NCBI GenBank assembly: GCA_905116865.2 | Contig: CAJHNH020006001.1 | Coordinates: forward strand, 513,045-577,044 | Reading direction: 5' to 3' | Length of the DNA: 64,000 nucleotides | DNA from: Candidula unifasciata | Lineage: Eukaryota; Mollusca; Gastropoda; Stylommatophora; Geomitridae | Shown: piece by piece, positions 1-11,405 of the stretch | Layout: each line of letters starts with the position of its first letter | Position numbering within the stretch: the stretch's first letter is position 1 | Notes under the pieces: model-generated | What the model was told of the DNA's origin: nothing | The model's database searches: none | The model's input: the letters and a program-made list of their open reading frames with translations, nothing else | Translations under genes and position numbers: made by a program

Positions 1-329
1 TCCCCACCATCCAAGGTTTCCCTAAGTGCAGAGCCGATAAATTGCACTCTGGTACTGGGTTCACCCAAGGAGTCATCACGTCCTGCACATGATTGTTTAA
101 CCACCCATTAGAGATTAGAGAAGAGTCTACAGACCAGAGACTGATTGCCTTCACAAAAAGAGCATCTCGCTTTTTCAGCATGTTAGACTTCTTTTGCACC
201 TTTCTGGTGGATGGCACTGATATGAAGTAACTTGTGATTTTTACCAAAATTTTGTTTTCAGTGCTAAATGTGGACACTAACAATAAAAGACACACACACA
301 CAAACAAAAGATTGAAACAACAGAAATGA

Positions 330-770
330 AATGTCTATAGTATATCCTGAATGTAACTAGAAGAAACAGAATCAGAAATGAAGATATCAGGAAAGAATTT
401 GGGACGGAACAAGTATTAAACTGCATCAAGCGACAACATATCTAGTGGTTTGGACATGTATTAAGACTACCACCAAAAGGTTCACCACATAGAACCATGT
501 CACTTAGACAGGAACCAGTATTAAACTACATCAAATGACAGATCAGGGGGTTTGGACATGTATCAAGACTACCACCAAAAGGTGCACCGCAGAGAAACAT
601 GTCACTTACACATAATGGAAGCAGAGCCAGAGGTGGACCAACCATGCTAGTAATGGATAAAAGAAAGAGCCGAAGCCGTAACTACAAGCACCTACATAGC
701 ACATACCAAAGCTCTCACCCGATGCCTTTTCAAAACTTATGCTAAAAGGCAACACAGGACTAGAGTAGAA
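330..770 (+). mobile_element. 5'-truncated LINE fragment (RT C-terminal tail)
   Basis: Broken frames read RRNRIRNEDIRKEFGTEQVL, IKRQHIWWFGHVLRLPPKG and GSRARGGPT, the typical tail after the reverse transcriptase domain of invertebrate non-LTR elements. A segment of about 103 bp (408-510 and 511-612) is tandemly duplicated inside it. Confidence 0.6.
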
Positions 771-842
771 GTAGTAGTAGTCATTCTGTATCAAATTGTT
801 CAGTTTCATTGCTTAGATGTTTTAATACAATTTTGTTTCCAG

Positions 843-904
843 ATTTATACTTCAATATATTCCAAGGTTATTCTTATTTCACGTGGATTCTTATTATAAC
901 TCAG
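843..904 (+). CDS. SLC35A4: SLC35A4-like penultimate coding exon
   Basis: Acceptor TTTGTTTCCAG just before 843 and donor GTATGT at 905. The exon starts after the first base of a codon and ends on a codon boundary, matching the next exon. It encodes a transmembrane-type segment. Confidence 0.7.
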
Positions 905-3337
905 GTATGTTTTTTTTTTTTTGCATTAATAAGGATAGTTTATAATGTTTTGTTTAAAACAAGAGTTGAGTTGAACTGCAAGAGAACTGTTGATGAGTGG
1001 GTGATGAATGATGCCCTGTACGATTAATTATGTATGCAACTTCTGGTCTGTTGTAATTGCTGCTCCCCTCAACGATGAACTGGATTTCTAGTGTTAGACT
1101 GTTTGTGCTGGCATTTCTGATGACTGCCTTATACATCTAATGCATGTGTATCTTATTGGCTTTGCTGAGACTGCAGTCTGTGTAAATTTTTTCTACAAAG
1201 GACAATGATGGACATTCTGTGTAGTTTTCATTGGCACAACGAACAGAGCAACTATGGGGTGAAACATTTGCTATGAAGTGGGAACTGTGATTACCAGCTT
1301 CTTCTTCTGCCTTTCTAACCCCCAGTGGAGCATAGGCCCTCAACTAACTCACGCTAAGTCGTTCTGTCCTTTGCCATCGCATGCAGCTCTCCCCATATCC
1401 TCCCCATCTTTTTTAATTGCGCACTCTAGCTCCCTTCTCCATGAATTTTTTGGTCTCCCTTTATTTCTGTACTCCTGTGGGTTCTAGTGCAAAAGACATT
1501 ATAGTTATATTGTTCCCAGGTTATCTCAGCTTGTGTCCTATCCAAAGCCAGCGTCTTTTTTTTTTTCACCTCTTGGTCCGCTGGAACTGGTTTATTTCTT
1601 TCCCAAAGCCTTACATTAGTGATTCTATCATAACATTTAATTCCTCTATTCTGCGCAGGCACCAGTTAATGAATGTTGTGGTTGCATACTTGAATTAATT
1701 TCAGTTAACAACCAACATCATAGCACTCGGGGCATTCCCCTGTGAGCTCTATCCCTGTATTCAGCAGCCATTACAGAGTTCAAATTCTGTTGCTATCAGT
1801 AGTAGTCTGATTGTATGTCAGTCATGTTTTTTTTTTTACTGTGTGCCAGTCAGTTCCCACTGCATACTTTTCTTCAGAATGTGGTGGTCTTTTGTGCCTT
1901 TGCACTGTTCAACTGATCCCAAAAAGCCTTGACAACATCCCTCTTGTCATGCATCAATTTGTCACAAAGGGGTGCAGAACTAAGCAGTACGGCTGCCTTT
2001 TTGTTTCTCAACACATGTATGCAACCTATTGAAAATAAGAGGATGCTTACTACCCAGGTTATCTGATGGATGCTTGCTTCTCTGTGTGGAGAATCTGGTT
2101 TATCTTTGTAAATATTCCACATCAAAGCTTAAATTAGCTCCATCTCCCTTCTTAGCAGCCGGCGATGAGACTTGACATCACAGCATTCCGGATAAGCCCA
2201 TTGAAGCTCCATCTCCCTTCTCCTCAGCGGCCAGTAAAGTGTATTCAGACTGATGGTACCCATTGTCATTTGGTTAAGTACTCACCTTTTTCCTTGAGAG
2301 GCACCCAGAGACACTCCCTTCTGCATCATTCTTCAGGGTACGGAGAATACCTGTCTCCACCTTTCTTACCTAGGTGGGGTTGTACCCCACCAGGACATCA
2401 TACAAGCGCTAAACACCCGGTGATACAAAATGCCACCATGCGGATAGGGATCACCCGTTTTGTGAGTCTGTTACTATCTTGACATGTATGTGCAGCTGGT
2501 TACACAAAGATGAATAAGTCATGTATGCCATTGTTACACAAAGATGAATAAACCATGTATGCTGTGGTTACACAAAGATGAATAAGCCATGTATGCTATT
2601 GTTACACAAATATGAATAAGCCATGTATGCTGTGGTTACATAAAGATGAATAAGCCATGTATGCTGTGGTTACACAAAGATGAATAAGTCATGTATGCCA
2701 TTGTTACACAAATATGAATAAGCCATGTATGCTGTGGTTACACAAAGATGAATAAGCCATGTATGCTATTGTTACACAAAGATGAATAAGCCATGTATGC
2801 TATGATTACATAAAGATAAATAAGTCATGTATGCTGTGGTTACATAAAGATAAATAAGTCATGTATGCTGTGGTTACATAAAGATGAATAAGCCATGTAT
2901 GTTATGGTTACATAAAGATGAAAAAGCCATGTATGCTATGATTACATAAAGATAAATAAGCCATGTATGCTGAGGTTATAGAAAGATAAATAAGCCGTGT
3001 ATGTTATGGTTACATAAAGATGAATAAGCCATGTATGCTATGGTTACACTAAGATGAATAAGCCATGTATGCTATCTAATATTTGTTTTTCGCTTGTAAT
3101 TTGCAGGCAGCGACAGGCATCACCATGTCGCTGATCATGAAACAGAGCAGCAATCTCGTGAGACTTTTTGTTATTGCAACAGCACCATTGTGCACCACAG
3201 TGTTGTCTCTTTATCTCTTTAATCTAAAGATACATATAGAATTCTTAATTTCCTTGTGTTGTATTATTTTAGCTGCTGTGCTTTACAACCACAAAGGGAA
3301 AAGTCATGAACCAGTGGGTATCAAACAAGAGACATAA
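843..3337 (+). CDS. SLC35A4: SLC35A4-like nucleotide-sugar transporter, C-terminal part (2 exons)
   Basis: Two exons, 843-904 and 3107-3337, join in frame and give about 97 residues ending at a TAA. The first encodes the segment YSYFTWILIITQ and ends at a GTATGT donor. The second begins after TTGCAG with AATGITMSLIMKQSSNLVRL and continues through at least two hydrophobic membrane spans to a short polar tail. The run MS-x-x-MK-x-x-S-x-x-x-RLFV is a hallmark of the last helices of the SLC35A family and resembles SLC35A4 most, from memory. Members are multi-pass Golgi or ER proteins linked to nucleotide-sugar transport. The 5' exons lie outside the window: bases 1-842 are LINE debris. The intron (905-3106) contains a LINE fragment and a 34-bp minisatellite. 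SLC35A family is secure; the exact paralogue (A4 against A5) is less so. Confidence 0.75.
1040..1300. repeat. interspersed repeat, partial copy
   Basis: 1040-1135 resembles the last ~100 bases of the window (63890-64000); 1220-1290 resembles 14270-14335 (both read GGCACA...GGAGCAA/GAGCAAC...TATGGGGTGA). One dispersed family with incomplete copies; class unknown. Confidence 0.45.
1297..1690 (-). mobile_element. LINE 3' fragment, GLCSIGG-type tail
   Basis: On the minus strand it ends near WGELHAMAKDRTT...EGLCSTGG, the C-terminal tail of a non-LTR element. Same family at 5075, 21420, 31095, 38920, 41985, 54437 and 59950. Confidence 0.6.
2375..2460 (+). repeat. short dispersed repeat (copy 1)
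   Basis: GTACCCCACCAGGACATCA to GATAGGGATCACCC; a close copy lies at 9597-9685. Confidence 0.5.
2497..3075 (+). repeat. 34-bp minisatellite, about 17 copies
   Basis: Unit built on ATGTATGCTGTGGTTACACA followed by AAGATGAATAAGCC, with scattered point changes. It lies in the SLC35A4-like last intron and stops 31 bp before the terminal exon. Confidence 0.95.
3107..3337 (+). CDS. SLC35A4: SLC35A4-like terminal coding exon
   Basis: The acceptor TTGCAG ends at 3106, 31 bp after the end of a minisatellite. The exon carries the most diagnostic SLC35A residues and the TAA stop at 3335-3337. An AATAAA overlaps the next bases (3338-3343) but is too close to the stop to be an obvious poly-A signal. Confidence 0.78.
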   Translation, partial: AATGITMSLIMKQSSNLVRLFVIATAPLCTTVLSLYLFNLKIHIEFLISLCCIILAAVLYNHKGKSHEPVGIKQET

Positions 3338-3393
3338 AATAAAAAGAAGGTTGAAATTAATATAGACTGCTGCCAAGTAAATATTAACTAATC

Positions 3394-3690
3394 TTCTTCT
3401 TCTTCTTCTTTGCATTTACCTGCTGTAAACTCTAGTTGCAGAAAGTTCTTGTTGTTTGTCCACTCCCGGACTTTGTTCTTGATCCAGAACTTGAGTTTTG
3501 TCTGCACATTTCTTTTAATTGATCAGGCTTATTTATTTGCACACGGTTGGTTCCTTGCCTATCAGGCAGATATACTTTTAAGAAAATGCCCCTAATTATT
3601 CGCCTCCTATGACATGCTTGTTTGTGGAGGAGGAGGGTCTGTTCTTTGTTCTCCAAAATGAAGCTCCAAAACCCCCATGGGAAATGTTAA
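3394..3690 (+). mobile_element. SINE-like repeat, family B
   Basis: About 290 bp: starts near a TTCTTC run, CTGTAAACTCT, TTGTCCACT, then GTTGGTTCCTTG, CAGGCAGAT and a TGACATGCTTG block. At least nine plus-strand and two minus-strand copies occur in this window. Class inferred from size and copy number; no RNA promoter boxes recognised. Confidence 0.6.
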
Positions 3691-3946
3691 CTAATCAGTA
3701 CAAAAATTCAAAATAATTTTGCAGGCTTAGAATTCAGTCCCAAAAAGTCACTGCTTTTCTTATATTTCTTTATTGTTTAGTTTGTTATTGTTTATTTTGT
3801 TATTATTTTTTTTATTGTTGTATCTCTGGGGCCGATCTAGCCTCTTAAAATTAGTCCCAGATAACTTCCCGAATTTCCTAGTAACCATCTGGGAAGAAAA
3901 GGTGACGAGGAAGGGAACCAGCCACTGTCTTCTATGTCTCCTAGAC

Positions 3947-4130
3947 CAGGGCTATTCAACTAATTTTCTCAGGGGCCACACTTTTGAAAATAAGGATCAT
4001 CACAGGCCAGAGGCTCCAGCCCCAGCGTAGACAGATTACTAATATAATACAACTGGCAGTAATTCGCAGGCCAGGTGCTAAGCCTCCACGGGCCAGATTT
4101 AACCTGCGGGCCGCCAGTTGAATAGCCCTG
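3947..4130. mobile_element. hAT-type MITE (CAGGGCTATTCAAC ends)
   Basis: 184 bp with inverted ends CAGGGCTATTCAACT / AGTTGAATAGCCCTG and flanking 8-bp duplications TCCTAGAC and GCCTAGAC (one mismatch). CAG...CTG ends with 8-bp duplications are hAT features. No coding capacity. Decayed relatives at 12588, 52240 and 60880. Confidence 0.8.
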
Positions 4131-4306
4131 GCCTAGACTTTGGGAAGGACTAACAGGTTCACACTCTAACATCAGTAGCTGCTATAGAACTACCTTTGGA
4201 TTAGGAGGATCAGCTTAGGAAGTAAAGAATGTTTTCTTTCTCTTCTACTATTAGCTGTACACTGGTAATGATGCTGTGCTTTTGTTTTCTTATTATGTCC
4301 ACACAC

Positions 4307-4307
<1 letters not shown>

Positions 4308-4337
<30 letters not shown>
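4308..4337 (+). repeat. poly-C tract, 30 C
   Basis: Uninterrupted C run, preceded by ACACACA. One of several such tracts in the window. Confidence 0.9.
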
Positions 4338-4340
<3 letters not shown>

Positions 4341-5074
4341 ACCCTGGGTCACTTTTCAGTAACTATTATTACCCTCAGTTGTCCTGACACTTCTCCGATG
4401 TCTTTCTCTTTTTGTAAATCTCATAGTGATTTAATAATCACAGAAAGTGTCCCTGTGTGGGGAACTAATAATCTTTGGGGAAAGATGTTAAGAGTGTTAG
4501 AGCAAAAGCTACTGATAAGAAGATAAAATGGAAAGCTGAATTTACACAGATAAGTGGTAAAGTAGATTTGTTACATGCAGATATTATATGCTTGATATTA
4601 TGTACCTGATATTATATTATGAGCTTGATATTATATTATATGTTTGATATTATGTACCTGATATTATATTAGGAGCTTGATAAAACAAAGTCCAGACTAA
4701 CTTAGCTGTTTACAAAAATATTTCTGCATTGTTGTTTATATTACAAAATGTTATTCTCTTCATCTCTTTGTATTCAGTCTCTTCTGTTAGAGCAGTGATA
4801 CTATCCCAGTGTATGTATTATGTACTTCTCTCTCAATCTGTCTGTATTATATGTGTTTACTGTCCGTCCGCCTCTCCCCTCTCCTTTCTCATCAGAGTGT
4901 ATCTGCAGGAACATTTTTTGTCTGAAGCTAACCTCCAGAAAGAGGTAATTAAGCATATGTGAGATAAAGAGAAGGGGGGAAAAACAAGTTAATTTTGTTT
5001 TATGAGTAGTGCAGATAACAGATATCTGCACATAATAGAGGAAATTATATGGTATAAAATCATCACTAATACCA
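4338..5074. other. intergenic, no gene seen
   Basis: AT-rich. 4570-4685 is a decayed array of GATATTATAT-type words. No exon-like coding segment found. Confidence 0.5.
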
Positions 5075-5360
5075 AACTCTGGGAGTGAACTAAACAAATT
5101 CTTATGAATCAGGCGGTGAGGAAGAGTTGTAGGCATAGGCGAGGGCACAGAATGAGAAAACCTGATAATGTAGCCAGAATGTCATTGCACTGGAATGCAC
5201 GAAGGGCAGAGAAATAAGGCAGACCAAAAAAGTACATAGATAGGTAAATTAGTGAAATTAAAAGCAGATAGGTAGGACATAGGGGAGCTAGCTGCACATG
5301 ATCATAAAAGATTGCATGGTTTGGCCTGAGTTAGTTGAGAGTCTATGCTCTATTGGTGGA
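5075..5360 (+). mobile_element. LINE 3' fragment, GLCSIGG-type
   Basis: Decayed frames read MRKPDNVARMSLHWNARRAE and later WFGLS; ends in the family's characteristic final GAGAGTCTATGCTCTATTGG. Confidence 0.5.
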
Positions 5361-5442
5361 TAAATGGCCCCAAAAAAAGAAGTGCAAAATAAGACCTGAT
5401 CTACTGTTATGTACATGTTGTGAGCCACCATTTTATTGGGTA

Positions 5443-5645
5443 TGTTCTTCTTCATCATGTTCATGAGCTCTAAACTCCGACAGTAAGTTCTGGTTGTTCA
5501 TTCACCTCTGGACTTTAGTCTTATTCCAGAACCTAAGTGTTGCTTGCACGTCATTTAGTCAACTATTATGACATGCTTGTTAGGGAGACAGTGGGTCTGT
5601 TCTTGTTTTCCTCGCAAGGGGGCCCTGAAACCCACACAGGAGATT
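5443..5645 (+). mobile_element. SINE-like repeat, family B (partial)
   Basis: Same order of blocks as 3394-3690, with an internal deletion after GCACGTCA. Confidence 0.5.
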
Positions 5646-5789
5646 GGTATATGATGACACTATTCTGTGCTGTACTGCCTTACATATGTTTGCTTCAAAC
5701 AGTTGGAGTTTCTAGTCTAAGGTTTCATGTTGGTGTAACTCAGAGCTTTGTCACAGATGTTGTTGTGATGTTAAAACACTGATGATGTT

Positions 5790-5890
5790 TGTCTTGTGGA
5801 TTCCGGGACCGTATTTTTGAAGGGAAGAAAAGAATAGATCCTTAACAAGCATGTCCTAAAAGGCATCTAATTAAAGGTTTGCTGAAATTG
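5790..5890 (-). mobile_element. SINE-like repeat, family B (partial, reverse)
   Basis: Reverse complement of the family B 3' part (AACAAGCATGTC and TCTAATTA blocks). Confidence 0.35.
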
Positions 5891-6341
5891 GATGTTTCTG
5901 GCCAATAGGTGCAGGTATTGCAATATAGCCGTTAACCACACTGTACCAACAGCCTAATTAAGGGTTAAAGCAAACGACGAATAGTGGCAGTGGTGACTCA
6001 TGCATAGGCACTATATAGGGTGACCAAACATCCTGTTTTCACCAAGACAGGCTTGTTCTCAGATGTGTCCCAGCCGTCCCGTTGGTCCCCCCCCCCCCCC
6101 CCCTGAAAAACATAAAATGTTTCTGCTTTAAAAAAAAAGGAATGAGCTCCAGAATAGAACATATACACTTATAGCTGTACATGTAGACCTTATTAGATCT
6201 CATAGTTTTTTTGATACTTTTAATGCTTGAAATGTGTTAAAGGTAATTTTCACAGTAGCACTTTTATTTTTTATTTTTTTCAGTGCAGATTAAGAACATA
6301 TTGTTTCGTTTATTTGTTGGTGATAATAGTTCATATTTTAA

Positions 6342-6479
6342 CTCTTTGAGTCCTAAGGGGTTTAGCATCATAGGCCCAGGGGGTAGTAAAGAAAGTAATG
6401 AAATCGGGGCATCATGCGTTCATTGGGCTTCTAGGTAGGAACCTATGAACGTATGATGTGTTCCTTGGGACTCAAAGAG
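6342..6479. mobile_element. TTAA-target MITE (CTCTTTGAGTCC ends)
   Basis: 138 bp with inverted ends CTCTTTGAGTCC / GGACTCAAAGAG, flanked on both sides by TTAA (6338-6341, 6480-6483). TTAA targets are typical of piggyBac- and Kolobok-type elements. Relatives at 18063 and 18469. Confidence 0.75.
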
Positions 6480-6839
6480 TTAATGCAGCCAATAATTAAC
6501 CCTTTTCACACCAGTGACCTAGGGGAAAAAGGGGATGTGGTAAAAACTGACTTGCTTGGGGTGTCCCATTTTCAACACAAAATATTAATGGATGTCATGT
6601 TTTCATCTAGAGATATTATAGTCACTCTAGCACTGCAGCACTTGCTGTTATCAGTAACATTCAATATGGCAAGTTTTTCCTTTAATATCTTTTTATACTT
6701 GTAAAAGGTAAAAACCCACGACCTTCCGATCCTGAGCATCTAGCGGCTACACCTTACACCCCACGGCAGCTCCTCTTTATACTTATACATTATATAATCC
6801 TTAAGCTTAATGCCAATAGCCATCCCAAATTTCATTGGG

Positions 6840-7175
6840 TACTAGAGGTTCCGGGTTCAATCACCGGTAAGGCTGGGATTTTTTCACGTGGACTTGGACT
6901 TCTAGTAATTCCCCATGGTCTTTGGGTAGTGAGATCAGAAGCCCGTGCGTATTATTGTGCATGTAAAAATCCTTTGACAGTTGGAAATCGAAAAGAGTAG
7001 CCTAACGGCGCTGCCCAGGCAAACTTTTGAGTTAAAAATCTACCCAAAGTATTTCCAGATCCTGGCCGGTGCTACAGAGCCTGTGCACTGTGCTGAGCTT
7101 CTTCGGACTCAGACTTGAGTTAGATGAAGAACGGAGCACTTATGGGTTACTACCCGTGTGCTATGATGTTGATCC
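6840..7175 (+). mobile_element. tRNA-derived SINE, family D (near complete)
   Basis: The head contains a B-box-like GGTTCCGGGTTCAATC. The body includes GTTGGAAATCGAAAAGAGTA and a single GTGCACTGTGCTGAG module near the 3' end. A second copy at 28560 has that module amplified. Confidence 0.65.
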
Positions 7176-7179
7176 GTTG

Positions 7180-7865
7180 TTCAAACCTCAAATCTCTATT
7201 TCTCTCTGTATGTGTGTGTGTGTATATTTATTATAAATCAGCCCTGTACCGAATTCTTTATAACAGATCATTTGGTAAAAATCTATCATCATTGTATAAG
7301 ATGCACATTGTTTTTAGACGCTAAATTTTGGGAAAATCATTGTGTCTTATAATTGGGGAAATACGGTATTGTAACATCTCAGAGATGCAGATATAAAAGT
7401 TAAAGATACTCATGTAAAATATAATACCAAAGCAGCATTCTTTTCTGCTTTCGCTGTGGTTCTTGTATATACAACATTAATTATCACATAATTATTGTGT
7501 GCAGTTGTAATTAAGAGCTTGTTTAGGGACGGTCTCAATTCTGCATAGTAGTAATTTTCATAAAATTATCCTGTTCAAGCATCACGATTATACTTATATA
7601 AAGGGTTAATTCGTTTTTAGAGTACATTTTTGCTATTTTATATATTGTGTAATCATTTCTTTTTATACATTTATGCAGTTTGTATCATTCTTGTTTTAGA
7701 CGTTGTTCTCTTCACACCTTTTAGGTGTTGATTAAAATAGATAGTGTACAAAGGGTATTTTATTTAGTTAATTTTGCTAACATTGTGTGATTAAAGTAGT
7801 GGATTTATTAAGTCCATTGATTATCCTTCACTGATTACACTGGCATTTCCTTAACCCTTCTATAC
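7180..7865. other. intergenic, nothing recognised
   Basis: AT-rich with a short GT run near 7205. No exon or repeat that I can place. Confidence 0.5.
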
Positions 7866-7869
7866 ATGG

Positions 7870-8265
7870 TGCAGAAACTTAGTGAACAAGCAAATAGACA
7901 ATCAAATTGAGTCTCTGGAAATGTGGATATACAGAAGAATATGTTGTATTTCATGGAAACAAAAACAGTCCAAATTCAGAGGTTCTGGAAAGACTACTAA
8001 TGAACAGAGAATTACTAAAATAAATAAAAAACAGGCAGTTGAAATACTTTGGCCACATCAAAAGACAGCACGCTTTTTAAAAAAAACTGCTGGAGGGAAA
8101 AGTCTAGGGCAAGAGAGCAAGAGCTAGATAATGTTACAAGTGGGAGGAAAACATCAAGGGATGGATGAACCGCAGTCTGAGAGAATGTACAGCCAAGACA
8201 AGAGATAGAGCATGTTGGAGATCCATTGTAGCCACCCTTCAGTGTGGAAACGGCACCTGATAGAT
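7870..8265 (+). mobile_element. 5'-truncated LINE fragment
   Basis: Frame-broken reading LEMWIYRRICCISWKQK, then NKKQAVEILWPHQK, GQESKS and a final CSHPSVWKRH, the usual LINE tail LEMW-Y-R-R-x-x-I-S-W...GNGT. Several stops and frameshifts. Confidence 0.6.
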
Positions 8266-8454
8266 TTTGTTTTAAATATGAATTTTAGTTCTAGTAATAA
8301 AAAGCATACCTGTAATAGATTGCCCGATCTTGCCATGCATATCTCTGGAGGTGCCTATGGGTAACAAGTTTTCCACATTGTAGGTAATTAGCACTGATTC
8401 ACATATTCATTTATGCTACTTTGACGAGGATTGGGCAATAGGAGCTAGCCTCAT

Positions 8455-8660
8455 ATTCTTTATAAACCATTCAGCACGGGTTGGTTGTTATTTTATTATG
8501 CTGGCCACTTTTACTTTCCAGGACATTTCCTGGTACCCATTTTAGTCTGGGTCTCCCTAGGATCTCCAGTCATGTTATAGAAACCCTTCTCAGTAGCAAG
8601 TCAAACCTCTAACTACCAGACCAGCAGGACAATATACTAGTCACTGTGATGTATCAGCTT
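8455..8660 (-). mobile_element. tRNA-derived SINE, family C (decayed)
   Basis: Plus-strand blocks: AACCATTCAGCAC, CTTTCCAGGACA, TGGTACCCATTTTAG, GGTCTCCCTAGG. Read on the minus strand better-kept copies begin with a B-box-like GGTTCAGGTCC. Confidence 0.5.
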
Positions 8661-9590
8661 GAAAGAATCATAATTCTTATTGTTCTTGTCTTCTTTCTGT
8701 TACCCCAGTGAAGTTTTGGAGGAGATGTCAGAATTGTATGTGTGCTTTTTCTAATATGTTGTTTTAGTTGATCTTCATTGCTTTAGGGCTGTTCCTAATT
8801 TGATCATTCCATATTTTGCATGGTCTTTACCTTGCTCTCTGTTGATTGTATTTGTTTAGTGCAGCATTTGGTAGCAGAGCATTCTCCTAAGATAGGAGGT
8901 GCTGCAATCAGTGAGTGAATATTATGGTTCAGCTATATGTTTGGCTATCTGGTATGCCTATCTGTTTTCACAGAGATGACAGATTCTGATAGATTTGACA
9001 GGCCAGTTTTCATTCTCCAGTCTTCTGACAGATCTGTTTTGATAAACAACAGGATCAGCAGTAAAATCAGTATTCACGTTGGGTGCACACATTCTTCTCT
9101 TTTGCAGATCTCCAAAGATAATTTTAAATACATTTGAGTCTTGCTAGTCACACTCACCACCAACGTGGCCTGTGAGTCCTATGATTCCATATGGTACAGT
9201 TATAATACTATTGTCTGGAAAGACAAAAAGATGCCGACAACAGAAATGTCATAGGGAAAAAAAATCAAGTTCTTCCACTGCTTGAGATTAAACCCCAGAC
9301 AACAGTGTAAGTAAGCTATGATATTACCACAGCATTTGTATGTTCTTATTTAAAAATTGTATTTATTGTTTGAAGTGTGATGTAATTTTTACATGCAGTT
9401 CCTGAATATATATCAGAGGTCTTTTACTTTTGTATATTCTGTCGATTTGTATTTAAATTATTGGGTTTTTTCGAGAGAACAAATTTGCTTTTTAATTTTG
9501 TGTTGTCAGTGCCAAATAACTATACCGCAAAAGTAGCATGCAAAGGGTATACATAATTATGTCCTTGTGAAGTAATGCAGGTGTACTTGC
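8661..9590. other. intergenic, no gene seen
   Basis: AT-rich. The longest open frame (8937-9137) has no recognisable domain and no codon bias that I can judge. Confidence 0.45.
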
Positions 9591-9596
9591 TTGCTT

Positions 9597-9685
9597 GTTG
9601 TTGTACCCCACTAGAACATCACACAAGTGATAAACACCCAGTGACACAAAGTGCCACCATGCGGATGAGGATCACCCTTGGACAA
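9597..9685 (+). repeat. short dispersed repeat (copy 2)
   Basis: Near copy of 2375-2460. Confidence 0.5.
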
Positions 9686-9689
9686 GTCC

Positions 9690-10580
9690 CAGAAACCCCT
9701 TTCAGCCATTATGGCCACAATTGTAGCCCAGCTACATTCAGGGCCTCCAGCAAAAGCCAGGGTGGGGCTTCAAATAAGGAAACATTTCATCCCACAAAGG
9801 GGAAGACTAGAGTAATGCAGGTGTATTTCAAAGATTGTTTTTTAAGAGCCTGTCTCTATTTTCTTCTTAAGATCTCACTATATTATTTTTCTAATAATGT
9901 AACCCCTGTGGTTGATTAATATTTACACTCTGTCAACCCCCCACCCCCAATCACACCCCTAGCCCTACTTTGTGTGTGTGTGTGTGCCTGTGGGTGTATG
10001 GGGGGCTTAATTAGGGTGAGTGTGGTACCATTTATTCCAGAATTTCTACTTATTTTTGGGTTGGTGAAAATTGAGTCTTTGTGAGTAGGTATGCTTGATA
10101 CTGTTTATTTTAGTATTTTGTATTTAGTTTCGTGACTGTCTCATTTAAAATGTGTACATTTTAAAAAATGAATGGTTTCAAAATTTATAGAAAAGGAATG
10201 GAAATGAAGAAATTTCACTTTCAGAAAAATTATTTGCACCTTAATGCTCATGTTTCTTGCTAGTCCATAAAACTGACTCATACTGGAGTCAGTTCTGTGA
10301 TTTATTCTACTCAACTTCAGTTTGCATATTTCATTTGTTTTAAATTATGCTCTTATCTATATCTCCAGTGATATCGCACAGTTGTCAAATATATAAAAAT
10401 GTTTACAAATGTGAATGTTGTCCCTGGATTCTGTTTATATTTTGTCTAAGTAATAGTGGACTGCATGTAAATGAGTTATGAAGAAACATCACATCATATC
10501 ACTTGGAAAATTTTCATAGTGCTCCATCACCATCTTCAGCATTTGGTGCAGAGTTCCAGTGGTACCATTAGTAGTATCAT
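9690..10580. other. intergenic, nothing recognised
   Basis: Contains a short GT run (about 9970) and AT-rich sequence; no exon or mobile element identified. Confidence 0.45.
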
Positions 10581-10581
10581 T

Positions 10582-11102
10582 GTATGTCTGTCATGCCTTT
10601 CCTCTGAGTGCTGACTGTATGTCTGTCATGCCTTTCCTCTGAGTGCTGACTGTATGTCTGTCATGCCTTTCCTCTGAGTGCTCACTGTATATCTGTCATG
10701 CCTTTCCTCTGAGTGCTGACTGTATGTCTGTCTTGCCTCTCCTCTGACTGCTCACTGTATGTCTTTCTTGCCTTTCCTCTGAGTGCTGACTGTATGTCTG
10801 TCATGCCTTTCCTCTGAGTGTTGACTGTATGACTGTCATGCCTTTCCTCTGAGTGCTGACTGTATGTCTGTCTTGCCTTTCCTTTGAGTGCTGACTGTAT
10901 GTCTGTCTTGCCTCCCCTCTGACTGCTCACTGTATGTCTGTCATGCCTTTCCTCTGACTGCTCACTGTATGTCTGTCTTACCTCTCCTCTGAGTGCTGAC
11001 TGTATGTCTGTCTTGCCTCTCCTCTGACCGCTCACTGTATGTCTGTCTTGCCTCTCCTCTGACCGCTCACTGTATGTCTGTCATGCCTTTCCTCTGAGTG
11101 CT
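10582..11102 (+). repeat. 35-bp minisatellite, about 15 copies
   Basis: Unit TGTATGTCTGTCATGCCTTT then CCTCTGAGTGCTGAC, varying between CATGCCTTT and CTTGCCTCT forms. The minus strand is open for 117 codons only because the unit happens to lack stops. Confidence 0.95.
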
Positions 11103-11204
11103 GAGTGTCTTCTAGATTCCCTGGTCAAACCCCAGTGCATGATAATCTTCAGACCATAAATAACCGACTCTATTCCACGCCTTCAATCGTATTGTTCATA
11201 TAGG

Positions 11205-11405
11205 GCTACACTTTTTTTTTAGACCAATCGGCACCTGGTGGATGATGTAGTCAGCTGTCTTTACTTCCCAGGATTTTACCTGGTACCCACTCAAGGCTAG
11301 GTCGACCTGAGAGCCGAGCTCATGTTTTAAGAAAGTCAGGACCTGAACCCACAACCTTCCAATCTGCAAGTGAGCATCTAGCTGCTATATCACAGTGGCT
11401 GCCAT
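11205..11405 (-). mobile_element. tRNA-derived SINE, family C
   Basis: Minus-strand head has an A-box-like ATATAGCAGCTAGATG and a B-box-like GGTTGTGGGTTCAGGTCC; body as in other family C copies. Confidence 0.65.

Noticed and set aside
2497..3075. Regularly spaced repeats resembling a CRISPR array
   Set aside because: Units are contiguous without unique spacers, there are no cas genes, and the context is a spliced animal gene. The same applies to 10582, 21630 and 28774.
6016..6105. GGGTGACCAAACATCCTG, similar to the left end of some hAT elements
   Set aside because: No matching right end or target duplication found, so not listed as an element.
10682..11035. 117-codon open frame on the minus strand with repeated peptides
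   Set aside because: It coincides exactly with the 35-bp minisatellite and lacks any domain or flanking exon signals.
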